DNA of 64,000 nt, from positions 1,402,501 through 1,466,500 of the forward strand of contig CANLPY010000001.1 of the NCBI GenBank assembly GCA_947493165.1. The letters are read 5' to 3'. Shown one piece after another: positions 44,839 through 52,671 of the stretch. Origin of the DNA: an uncultured Erythrobacter sp. (GTDB lineage: Bacteria; Pseudomonadota; Alphaproteobacteria; Sphingomonadales; Sphingomonadaceae). The position numbers and the translations under genes were made by a program. Each line of letters opens with the position of its first letter. Position 1 is the stretch's first letter. Below the pieces are notes generated by a model that saw nothing but the letters and a program-made list of their open reading frames with translations, was not told the DNA's origin and ran no database searches.

Positions 44839-45375
44839 TTATTTGACCAGTTCAACCTGCTCAAATTCGAGTTCAACCGGCGTTGCACGGCCAAAGATCG
44901 AAACCGAGACCTTGACCTTGGCTTTGTCGAAATCGAGCTCTTCAACGACTCCATTGAAGCTCGCAAACGGCCCGTCGAGCACTTTGACGCTATCGCCAAT
45001 TTCGTAATCGACATTGACCTGTTGCTTGGGTGCAGCCTTCGCTTCTTCAACACCGCCAAAGTAGCGTGCAGCTTCTTTTTCGCTAATCGCTTGAGGTTTG
45101 TTGTTGTTGCCCAGGAAGCCAGTGACCTTCGGCGTGTTCTTGACTAGGTGATAGATATCGTCGTTCATCCGCAGCTTGGCGAGCACATATCCAGGCATAA
45201 ACTTGCGCTCAACCTGAACCTTCTTGCCGCGCTTGACCTCGGTAATGGTTTCGGTCGGGACTTCGATTTCCTCAACACCTTCGGACAGACCAAGACGCTC
45301 CGCTTCGGAAATGATCGCCTCTTTAACCTTGTTTTCAAACCCGGAATAAGCGTGGATGATGTACCAGCGAGCCAT
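44839..45375 (-). CDS. nusG: Transcription termination/antitermination protein NusG
   Basis: A 178-residue NusG. RWYIIHAYSGFENKVKEAI begins the NGN domain, PGYVLAKLRMNDDIYHLVKNTPKVTGFLG is its core, and GDSVKVLDGPFASFNGVVEELD is the KOW domain that binds S10 or Rho. NusG travels with RNA polymerase and couples it to ribosomes. It lies 60 bases after secE on the same strand. No extra domain. Confidence 0.98.
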   Translation of the reverse strand: MARWYIIHAYSGFENKVKEAIISEAERLGLSEGVEEIEVPTETITEVKRGKKVQVERKFMPGYVLAKLRMNDDIYHLVKNTPKVTGFLGNNNKPQAISEKEAARYFGGVEEAKAAPKQQVNVDYEIGDSVKVLDGPFASFNGVVEELDFDKAKVKVSVSIFGRATPVELEFEQVELVK

Positions 45376-45435
45376 CGAAAATCCTCAAACCAATTGAATT
45401 GTGTGCACAGTGGGCGGCGTAGACCGCCAAAAAAA

Positions 45436-45645
45436 TCAAGCCAGCGTCAGCAACCAGGAAACGACCGAACTAAACACGGTATCAATCCCCAGGAAGAACA
45501 GCGACAACACCACCATCATGATGAAAACGAAGATCGCGGTGCGGATCGTCTCTTCGCGAGTCGGCCACACAACCTTACTGGTTTCCGTGCGAACCTGATT
45601 GACGAATTCAGCAGGAGACGTTTTGCGCTTTTTCTCTTCGGCCAT
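45436..45645 (-). CDS. secE: Protein translocase subunit SecE
   Basis: A 69-residue single-span subunit. KTSPAEFVNQVRTETSKVVWPTREETIRT is the conserved amphipathic helix and hinge, and one membrane helix (about 39-62) ends the chain. It belongs to the SecYEG channel. The frame has no stop for 63 codons upstream, but the Met at 45645 begins the family. The usual upstream tRNA-Trp is 2.1 kb away. Confidence 0.93.
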   Translation of the reverse strand: MAEEKKRKTSPAEFVNQVRTETSKVVWPTREETIRTAIFVFIMMVVLSLFFLGIDTVFSSVVSWLLTLA

Positions 45646-45950
45646 GATGCGAGCCTTACTGTCCTTACAAACTTGACGCGGGTCTTTCCGCCGGTGACTT
45701 TCAGGTAGGGTTTCGCGCCGCCCCGAACAAGTCCGGGAGGGGCAAAGCTGATTGTCGATGTCGGAAAGACGCGATCCATCTACGCCTGAGTCTCTCCAAA
45801 AGCAAGCATCCTCGCGCTCCAGCCCCCTCCCCATTAAATGCTTCGCTCGTTAAGGGGCTAGTCAATACGAATATGCCCCTCTAGCGTGCGCGACTTCACA
45901 TCGGGATGCGTAAGCTCTCATGACAAGAATACTCGGGGGATCGCCTAGCA
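45646..45950. other. Divergent promoter region between secE and the symporter
   Basis: No gene is supported in these 305 bases. They must contain the promoters of secE-nusG (leftward) and of the symporter (rightward). CCCC-A-TTAA (45829) and TTAA-GGGG (45850) form a stem with a bulged A around ATGCTTCGCTCG; it lacks a T run and is not called a terminator. Confidence 0.5.
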
Positions 45951-47504
45951 ATGGCCACCAATACGCCTGAATCGAAAACACTGGTTGATCATGTGGTCAA
46001 CGTCTCAGACTTCATCTGGGGCGGTGAATGGAACGGAGAGCCGGTTTCATGGCTCAGCATCGGAGACGTAGCAGTCCCTCCGATGGTCGTCGTGCTGTTG
46101 GGCGTTGGCCTCTACATCATGGTGGGCCTGCGGTTTTATCCAATCGTCAAATTCTGGTCCGCGCTGAAAGGGCTGTTCAAAAGCCGCAAAGGCGAAGGCG
46201 CTGGCGAGATATCTCCTTTTGCTGCCCTATCAACTGCCCTTTCGGGCCAGGTGGGCACAGGCAACCTTGCCGGTGTCGCCTTTGCGATCGCATGGGGCGG
46301 GCCGGGCGCTATCTTCTGGATGTGGGTCACCGCCTTGATCGGCATGGCTCTCGCTTTTGCGGAAGGTTCCCTTGCCATCCGATACCGGGAACAGACTTCT
46401 GACGGGACTTACCGCGGCGGACCGATGACATACATCATGCTGGGTCTGGGGCCGAAATACACGTGGCTGGCGATTATTTTCTGCCTTGGCACGCTGTTTT
46501 CTGCACTTGTTACCGGCAACTCAATTCAGGCCAATGAGGTTGCAACTGGCCTCAACGAGCTATTCGGTATTGAACGCTGGGTCGGCGGCCTTGTCGTCGC
46601 GATTGCGGTGTTTGTTGTTATCATCGGCGGGATTAAGTCGATTGGCAACGTAGCGGAAAAAGTCGTGCCTTTCATGGCAGCGGCTTACATCGTCCTTGCG
46701 ATTATCGCATTGATTCTGAATGCTGGAGACCTCCCTGAAACATTCAGCCGCATCTTTGCAGGCGCATTCAACAATCAGGCTGCCGAAGGCGGCTTTGTTG
46801 GCGCGCTGATCATTATTGCGATCAGGGCCGGTGTCGCGCGCGGACTGTTCTCAAACGAAGCCGGTCAGGGTTCCACCCCGATTGCCCACGCCGTCGCACA
46901 AACCAATGATCCGGAACAGCAAGGCCGCATGGCAATGCTGGGAACGTTCATCGATACCATGGTGATCTGTACAATGACGGCGCTGGTTATCCTTACAGTG
47001 CAAGGTGACTTTACTGGCGGCGGGCAAGCGGTTGAACATGTGTGGCAGTCTGATTTGAGCACGGTTGAAACGGCAGGGGTTGCGACCACAATCGCAGCCT
47101 ATGCAGCAGCCTTCCCAATGTTGATTGCAGGCGTGCCGCTAGGTACTTTGGTGGTTAGCGTGGCGCTGATCCTGTTCGTGTTCACAACATTGCTCACTTG
47201 GTCATATTACGGTGAGCGCGCGATCACCTTTATCTATGACCGCGTGCCCGGCTCGACCCGCGGCGGTGAGAAGATCTTGCATATCATTTGGCGAGTGATT
47301 TGGTGCGTTGCTATCTTTGTCGGCGCTACTCAGCCATCGCAATTGGTCTGGCGCCTCGGCGACATCTCGAATGCGGCGATGACACTACCGAACTTGCTGG
47401 CGCTGATCTTGCTGTCTGGTGTGGTGTTCAAACTCGCCAGAGGAGACAAGACCGCTGGTGAAGACCATTTCGCTGACACAGCGGAAGAACCAGAGGAATA
47501 CTGA
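45951..47504 (+). CDS. Sodium:alanine/glycine symporter (AGCS family)
   Basis: A 517-residue membrane transporter. FAALSTALSGQVGTGNLAGVAFAIAWGGPGAIFWMWV is the AGCS signature, GLFSNEAGQGSTPIAHAVAQT the second, and about ten to eleven membrane helices cover the chain. Sodium drives uptake of alanine, glycine or glutamine; the N-terminus is extended and cytoplasmic. Named alsT/dagA in others. It lies on the strand opposite to secE and tRNA-Trp and separates them. A strong terminator follows. Confidence 0.92.
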   Translation: MATNTPESKTLVDHVVNVSDFIWGGEWNGEPVSWLSIGDVAVPPMVVVLLGVGLYIMVGLRFYPIVKFWSALKGLFKSRKGEGAGEISPFAALSTALSGQVGTGNLAGVAFAIAWGGPGAIFWMWVTALIGMALAFAEGSLAIRYREQTSDGTYRGGPMTYIMLGLGPKYTWLAIIFCLGTLFSALVTGNSIQANEVATGLNELFGIERWVGGLVVAIAVFVVIIGGIKSIGNVAEKVVPFMAAAYIVLAIIALILNAGDLPETFSRIFAGAFNNQAAEGGFVGALIIIAIRAGVARGLFSNEAGQGSTPIAHAVAQTNDPEQQGRMAMLGTFIDTMVICTMTALVILTVQGDFTGGGQAVEHVWQSDLSTVETAGVATTIAAYAAAFPMLIAGVPLGTLVVSVALILFVFTTLLTWSYYGERAITFIYDRVPGSTRGGEKILHIIWRVIWCVAIFVGATQPSQLVWRLGDISNAAMTLPNLLALILLSGVVFKLARGDKTAGEDHFADTAEEPEEY

Positions 47505-47531
47505 GCCAAAACTCTCAGTCTGACTAAAAGT

Positions 47532-47568
47532 GAAGACCGGCCTGCCAGGAGCAGGCCGGTCTTCTTTT
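47532..47568 (+). terminator. Strong rho-independent terminator after the symporter
   Basis: GAAGACCGGCCTGC (47532-47545) pairs perfectly with GCAGGCCGGTCTTC (47551-47564) around loop CAGGA, followed by TTTTG. It is 28 bases past the stop. A 14-pair stem without mismatch leaves little doubt. Confidence 0.93.
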
Positions 47569-47725
47569 GTCTTGGGTAGCGAGACAAGGCGCTATGTGCC
47601 GTCTGGCCCGTCGATAAAAGCAAACCAAGCGCATATGTATTCTCACGCGGTCGCCAAAATTGCGCGAAATCTGGGCGATCATGCAGAAGCACGTCCTTAG
47701 CCAGCACCAACGATATGAGGGAAAA

Positions 47726-47801
47726 TGGCAGGGGCACAGAGACTCGAACTCTGGACCTTCGGTTTTGGAGACCGACGCTCTACCAACTGAGCTACGCCCC
47801 T
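47726..47801 (-). tRNA. tRNA-Trp (anticodon CCA)
   Basis: The minus strand reads AGGGGCG at the 5' end, TGCCCCT-G at the 3' end and an encoded CCA (47726-47728). The anticodon loop CTCCAAA gives CCA at 47766-47768; the T arm contains GTTCGAGTC and the D arm AGCTCAGTTGG. The total is 76 bases. In many alphaproteobacteria this tRNA directly precedes secE; here the symporter gene lies between. Confidence 0.96.
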
Positions 47802-47924
47802 GCATGAAGCGGGCTGCGCATTAGATCAGCACGGCAAGCTTGGCAACACGCGAAACGCATTGCTCGCCTGCGATGCGATAAAACCTAGCCTGCGACGCGG
47901 CTGCGCTGCTATGTTGTCGCTACA

Positions 47925-48647
47925 ATGCACTCGCCTTTCCCTGCCCCAATCCCTTCTGATATGCTGCTGCTCGCCTATCAGAGCGGCATTTTCCCAATGT
48001 CGGATCGGCGCGATGATCCTGAGGTTTTCTGGGTGGAGCCGCGCGAACGGGCCATCATTCCGCTCGAAGAATTCCGCCTGTCAAAGTCTTTGAAGAAGGC
48101 CGTTCGTCAGGATCGCTATACCGTCACACTCAACCGCGACTTTGCCGCTGTGATAGAGGCTTGCGCTGCTCCGCGTCCGGGCCATCCTGAAAGCTGGATC
48201 AGTGATCGCATTATCGCCAGCTATCGACAGTTGCACGCGCATGGCTCAGCCCACTCGATCGAGTGCTGGTTGACCGATGCAGCAGGCGATCAGCAATTGG
48301 TCGGCGGGCTGTACGGTGTCTCATTCGACCGGGTGTTTTGCGGCGAAAGCATGTTCTCACGCGCTGACAATGCCAGCAAGGTCGCGCTGACTTGGCTCGT
48401 GGCGCTGATGCGCCATGCTGGCTACACACTGCTTGATTGCCAGTTTATGACGGACCATCTGGCGAGCCTTGGTGCGGTAGAAATGACGCAGAGTGATTAT
48501 CTGGAATTGGTCGCCGAAGCGCGTGACACGCCTCCGCACCTTAGTCTAAACCGCGCTTACGGTGACTTCACCGAAGCGGGAAACCAGCTCTCAGCTCATT
48601 CTTCTCCGGGAAAAGCCATCGCGCAGTCTTTCACCCAGACATCGTAG
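47925..48647 (+). CDS. aat: Leucyl/phenylalanyl-tRNA-protein transferase
   Basis: A 240-residue enzyme that adds Leu or Phe to N-terminal Arg or Lys of proteins, marking them for ClpS-ClpAP. LLLAYQSGIFPMSD, FWVEPRERAIIPLEEFRLSKSL, LVGGLYGVSFDRVFCGESMFS and LDCQFMTDHLASLGAV are hallmark segments. Its last 52 bases overlap the end of the DUF2155 gene on the other strand. The neighbour set aat-DUF2155-NDUFA12 is common in alphaproteobacteria. Confidence 0.96.
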   Translation: MHSPFPAPIPSDMLLLAYQSGIFPMSDRRDDPEVFWVEPRERAIIPLEEFRLSKSLKKAVRQDRYTVTLNRDFAAVIEACAAPRPGHPESWISDRIIASYRQLHAHGSAHSIECWLTDAAGDQQLVGGLYGVSFDRVFCGESMFSRADNASKVALTWLVALMRHAGYTLLDCQFMTDHLASLGAVEMTQSDYLELVAEARDTPPHLSLNRAYGDFTEAGNQLSAHSSPGKAIAQSFTQTS

Positions 48648-49081
48648 ACCGGGTGTTCGACAACATTGATGCTGGGAGAGTTCTTGAACAGCCAACCAGA
48701 AAACACGTCAGCAAAGTCGTCAGAGCTGCGGTCCTGCACCAACACCTGAACAAAAGCGCCAATTTCCTGAGGCATTTCCCACGGAGCGGTGCGCTCACAA
48801 GCTGACAAGCGGATGATGACCGGCCCTTCGCGGCGCGTTTCACCGGGACTCATCTCAAAATCTTGGCTGACATTGTTGCGCTTGTTCAGCAAGCCGATGG
48901 TCGCCACCCGTTCCGCCATAGGCGTTGAGCCTTCAACCTCTTCAACTTCAATTTCAGGCGTGTCGGCATTGGCGATGCCGTCGGGCACTTCAGTAGATTG
49001 TGCTGTTGGCGCAATATCGCTGTCACCGCTACCGCAAGCAGCGAGAACCATGATCAAGCCGGTGGCGAACGCTGCGCGCAT
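48596..49081 (-). CDS. DUF2155 family lipoprotein
   Basis: A 161-residue exported lipoprotein with lipobox LAAC (Cys16). An acidic linker follows, and the DUF2155 domain runs from ATIGLLNKRNNVSQDF to the end with RLSACERTAPWEMPQEIGAFVQV and FSGWLFKNSPSINVVEHPVYDVWV. The family is almost limited to alphaproteobacteria and has no known role. It is followed by NDUFA12 on the upstream side with three bases between stop and start, so the pair is one operon. Confidence 0.88.
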   Translation of the reverse strand: MRAAFATGLIMVLAACGSGDSDIAPTAQSTEVPDGIANADTPEIEVEEVEGSTPMAERVATIGLLNKRNNVSQDFEMSPGETRREGPVIIRLSACERTAPWEMPQEIGAFVQVLVQDRSSDDFADVFSGWLFKNSPSINVVEHPVYDVWVKDCAMAFPGEE

Positions 49082-49084
49082 ACT

Positions 49085-49510
49085 TTACCCTTCCGGGGTC
49101 CAAGCCTCATAATCGCCGACAGCACTGGCCCGTTTACCACCTTTCTCAAGCGCGCCTTGCGGACGATAGGCTGCGGCCGTGCCGGTCGCGTTGGGTGTGT
49201 AATCGGCTTCCCATATCTTGGCGGGCGGAAGGTTGCTTTCGGGAACGTCATCAAACGCTCCATGCAACCAGCCGTGCCATTCTGAGGGAACGCGGCTCGC
49301 GTCATTTGCGCCCTCATACATTACCCAGCGACGTTCGCGGCTGATGTAAGAACCATTGGGAGCATCATCGCTGCCCTTTTTCTTGCGCTGGCGATAATAC
49401 TTATTGCCTTGCGCATCAGTGCCAACGTGCTCACCATTGCGGCTTGACCACAGATGTGTGCCGATGGTCGCACCATCCCACCACGTGAAGATTTTTCCGA
49501 GTAATCCCAT
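49085..49510 (-). CDS. NDUFA12-type complex I accessory subunit
   Basis: A 141-residue protein. The N-terminus LLGKIFTWWDGATIGTHLW, then GTDAQGNKYY, RRWVMYEG and PSEWHGWLH are the B17.2/NDUFA12 marks. In alphaproteobacteria and mitochondria it stabilises NADH dehydrogenase on the cytoplasmic/matrix side. It shares an operon with the DUF2155 lipoprotein. Its presence is a good alphaproteobacterial marker. Confidence 0.93.
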   Translation of the reverse strand: MGLLGKIFTWWDGATIGTHLWSSRNGEHVGTDAQGNKYYRQRKKKGSDDAPNGSYISRERRWVMYEGANDASRVPSEWHGWLHGAFDDVPESNLPPAKIWEADYTPNATGTAAAYRPQGALEKGGKRASAVGDYEAWTPEG

Positions 49511-49634
49511 GCGGGCAGCGTCTAGAGTGGTTTTGATTGCGCTTCAAGCGAGAGAATTCTGGTTTCCGCATGCGTTTGCGGACTTGAATTTCGTCGACCA
49601 AGCATAGCGAATAGGCCCGCAATCACACCTTAAT

Positions 49635-50162
49635 CTATGGCAAATCGTATGTCACCAGATCACCTGGCTCGATACCAAAATCAGCTGACAGCCCGCCGCG
49701 TATCTCCAAAACAGCGCTAGTCATGCCGTCTGAGGGCACCGAATCAAGCGAATATGGCACGGTGTTCGCTGCGATATTGGTAATCCGGCCATCCGTGCCG
49801 ACAAAAATAATATCGAGCGGGATCGGTGTGTTTTTCATCCAGAAACTGCGCGGTGCTGGCGGGTCTGACGGGAACAGCATCGCCTCGTCATCAGGCAGCT
49901 CTGTTCGGAACATCAACCCGCGCGCTTGAGCGGCGGGCGTATCAGCAAGCTCGGTCTTAAACGTAATTGCATCCCCGCCTTCACCAACGATTACATCGAT
50001 TATGCGCAAGCCTGTTATGGGATGGATATCCGCATCACTGCCGACTGCATTTGCTGTCTCAGATTCGGAACCAGCAATTTCCGGCTCCGCCTCTGCCACA
50101 GCGCAGCCGCTCAATGCGAGAGCTGCGGCGCCGGCCAAAACCACTTGCGAAAAACCTACCAT
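49635..50162 (-). CDS. DUF192 family lipoprotein
   Basis: A 175-residue exported protein with lipobox LSGC (Cys20). The DUF192 domain is seen in ELADTPAAQARGLMFRTELPDDEAMLF, then RSFWMKNTPIPLDIIFVG and VLEIRGGLSADFGIEPGDLV. The family forms small beta-barrels of unknown function in bacteria and archaea. Its start overlaps the recX stop by seven bases, so it is downstream in the same message. Confidence 0.88.
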   Translation of the reverse strand: MVGFSQVVLAGAAALALSGCAVAEAEPEIAGSESETANAVGSDADIHPITGLRIIDVIVGEGGDAITFKTELADTPAAQARGLMFRTELPDDEAMLFPSDPPAPRSFWMKNTPIPLDIIFVGTDGRITNIAANTVPYSLDSVPSDGMTSAVLEIRGGLSADFGIEPGDLVTYDLP

Positions 50163-50803
50163 AAACCTGTCTCTCCGGACTCTTCTTCTTCCGCCTCAGC
50201 AAGCCATTCTTCGATCTCTTCTTGCGACTCAGCATCGACAATGGCCCGTGCTGCGGCAAAGTCATGGCCCGCCCGCAGCATCGCTGCAATGTGTTTATCG
50301 CGCGACTTTGGATCGACATCCTTGCGGCTGAACGGGCCAAACCCGCGCTTACGTGCTAGCAGTATGACTGCCCGCCTTGCGGCAGCCTGACTGGGTTCCT
50401 GATCACCGCGGATCGATTCATCAATGCCAGCCGCGTATAGCGCTTGATTGACGCGCCTTGCGCCAAAGCCGCGCGCCATCAAATCACGGCTGCGCGCCTT
50501 CGCATAGGCTTCATCATCGACATAACCCAGGTCAATCATCTGCTCGACGATACCGTTTACGTCCAACTGAGGCGCTTCGCCGTCATCGGCATCATCACCG
50601 CCTGCAACCCCGCGCTCGCGGATTTTGCGATGCAGATAAGCCTCAAGTTTGGCCCCGCTCGTCGCAAAGCGAGCAACATAGGAAAGCGCCAGATCGCGCA
50701 AGGTTACCGCGTCGAGCGGCTTACGCACGCGCGGTTTGCGGCGACGCGAACGCGCATCTTTGTCACTATCTGACGATGACAATTTCGTTTCCCATGAAAC
50801 CAC
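50156..50803 (-). CDS. recX: Regulatory protein RecX
   Basis: A 215-residue RecX. After a basic disordered N-terminus the three-helix repeats are visible: TLRDLALSYVARFATSGAKLEAYLHRKIRERG, IVEQMIDLGYVDDEAYAKARSRDLMARGFGARRVNQAL, and the shorter last repeat. RecX inhibits or times RecA filaments. GTG is the start; no in-frame ATG is near. recA is not adjacent. I saw no SOS box in the 133 bases before it. Confidence 0.88.
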   Translation of the reverse strand: MVSWETKLSSSDSDKDARSRRRKPRVRKPLDAVTLRDLALSYVARFATSGAKLEAYLHRKIRERGVAGGDDADDGEAPQLDVNGIVEQMIDLGYVDDEAYAKARSRDLMARGFGARRVNQALYAAGIDESIRGDQEPSQAAARRAVILLARKRGFGPFSRKDVDPKSRDKHIAAMLRAGHDFAAARAIVDAESQEEIEEWLAEAEEEESGETGLW

Positions 50804-50936
50804 TTCGCCTTATTCGTGCCACAGTCCTTATCAAAACGTGACTTTGAAACCTGTTGGATGCAATGTCCAGCATGCTGAACATGAGGGATCTGGCGCACTT
50901 TACCGCGCCGTAACATACGGGTATCGCTGAACAATT

Positions 50937-52670
50937 ATGACCGACGCCGTATTGACGCCGACGCCTAATGATTGCGAATTGCCGCGCATCCGGGCCCAGT
51001 TTGAAACCTTTAATGATGCGATTGACTACGCCGCGAAGAGCCAAAAGGGGCTCAACTTCCATGATATGCGTGGACAATTAGAGCGCGTTTACCCCTATTC
51101 TGAGCTGCGCGAAGACGCTCTTGTCATGGCGCGCCGTCTGATCGCAAGCGGCATCAGCAAGGAAGATCGCGTCGCACTGATCGCGGAAACTGGCCCCGAC
51201 TTTGCCGCATTGTTTTGTGCCTGCGTCTATGTTGGCGCGTGGCCTGTGCCGCTGCCCCTGCCAACGACATTTGGCGGCAAGGAAAGCTATATCGATCAGC
51301 TTGCGGTGCAGTTGCAAAGCAGCGATCCGGCGGTTCTGATCTATCCTGAAGAAATTGCCGAAATGGCTAGCGCCGCAGCAGCCAAGCAAGGCTGCAAAGG
51401 TGAAAGTTGGCAAGATTTTGAAAAGCGCGCGGCGCCCGAATGCGATCTGCCAAAAGCTGATCCAGAAGATATCTGCTATCTACAGTATTCGTCAGGCTCC
51501 ACCCGTTTCCCAACCGGCGTTGCTGTTACGCACCGGTCTTTGCTGCACAACCTCTACGGGCACGGGACCAGTATGCATCTGGGCGAAAATGATCGCTGCG
51601 TCAGCTGGTTGCCGTGGTATCACGATATGGGTTTGGTTGGATGTTTCCTCTCGCTGATTGCGAACCAAGTTTCCGGCGATTATCTCAAACCAGATGCTTT
51701 TGCGCGCCGCCCGCTCGCATGGCTTGATATGATCAGCCGTAATGAAGGCACGACACTCTCTTATTCGCCGACGTTCGGGTATGACATTTGCGCCCGGCGC
51801 ATCTCTAGTCAAAGCAGTGTAGCTGACCGTTTCGACCTTTCGCGCTGGCGCGTTGCCGGCAATGGCGCGGACATGATCCGCCCCGACGTGATGCAAAGCT
51901 TTGTCAACGCATTTGCCGATGCGGGCTTCAAAGCGAGCGCATTCACGCCTTCCTATGGCCTTGCCGAAGCAGTGCTAGCTGTAACGGTTATGCCGCCGGG
52001 CGAAGGTATCCGGGTCGAGCTCGTCGAAGAAGAACGCCTGTCTGGAACGCCGCGCGATATCTCGCGCCCGGCCCGTTACCGTGCGATCGTCAATTGCGGC
52101 AAGACGCTGCCTGATATGAAGGTCGAGATCCGCGGCGAGGATGGCCACGCCCGCGGCGATCATCAGATCGGCAAGGTTTGGTGTCACGGGCCAAGCGTAA
52201 TGCACTCATACTTTCGCAATCCAGAAGCGACAGACGATTGCCTGGTCGATGATTGGCTCGATACCGGCGATATGGGCTATCTGGCGGAAGGTTATCTGTT
52301 CATCGTCGGCCGCGCCAAAGACATGATCATCATCAACGGCAAGAACCACTGGCCGCAGGATATCGAATGGGCGGTTGAGCAGCTGCCCGGCTTCAACCAC
52401 GGCGATATTGCTGCCTTCGCAGTTGAGACAGAAGGCGGCGAAGAATCCCCTGCTGTGCTCGTCCACTGCCGCGTATCGGATCCGGTCGAGCGGGTGCGCC
52501 TGCGTGAGCAGATTTCAGACAAGGTTCGCTCGGTCACCGGCATGAGCTGCGTTGTCGAACTGGTTCCGCCGCGCACTCTGCCGCGCACCAGTTCTGGCAA
52601 GCTCAGCCGCGCAAAAGCGAAGAAGCTATATTTGGCAGGCGAAATCGTCCCACTGGAACTCGCAGCCTAA
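50937..52670 (+). CDS. Fatty acyl-AMP ligase (FAAL)
   Basis: A 577-residue adenylate-forming enzyme. YLQYSSGSTRFPTGVAVTHRSL is the phosphate loop, DWLDTGDMGYLAEGYLFIVGRAKD the ribose site, IINGKNHWPQDIE the hinge, and PRTLPRTSSGKLSRAKAKKLYLAGE the C-terminal Lys loop. The GKNHWPQDIE form and the early insertion are typical of FAAL rather than acyl-CoA ligase. FAALs load fatty acids on a carrier protein, usually for a polyketide synthase, but none is encoded here. It starts divergently to recX and ends two bases before the convergent DUF389 stop. Confidence 0.88.
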   Translation: MTDAVLTPTPNDCELPRIRAQFETFNDAIDYAAKSQKGLNFHDMRGQLERVYPYSELREDALVMARRLIASGISKEDRVALIAETGPDFAALFCACVYVGAWPVPLPLPTTFGGKESYIDQLAVQLQSSDPAVLIYPEEIAEMASAAAAKQGCKGESWQDFEKRAAPECDLPKADPEDICYLQYSSGSTRFPTGVAVTHRSLLHNLYGHGTSMHLGENDRCVSWLPWYHDMGLVGCFLSLIANQVSGDYLKPDAFARRPLAWLDMISRNEGTTLSYSPTFGYDICARRISSQSSVADRFDLSRWRVAGNGADMIRPDVMQSFVNAFADAGFKASAFTPSYGLAEAVLAVTVMPPGEGIRVELVEEERLSGTPRDISRPARYRAIVNCGKTLPDMKVEIRGEDGHARGDHQIGKVWCHGPSVMHSYFRNPEATDDCLVDDWLDTGDMGYLAEGYLFIVGRAKDMIIINGKNHWPQDIEWAVEQLPGFNHGDIAAFAVETEGGEESPAVLVHCRVSDPVERVRLREQISDKVRSVTGMSCVVELVPPRTLPRTSSGKLSRAKAKKLYLAGEIVPLELAA

Positions 52671-52671
52671 C

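Noticed and set aside
45646..45834. N-terminal extension of secE by 63 codons
   Set aside because: The frame is open but the residues are Arg/Ser/Cys-rich with no similarity to SecE; the Met at 45645 begins the normal 69-residue protein.
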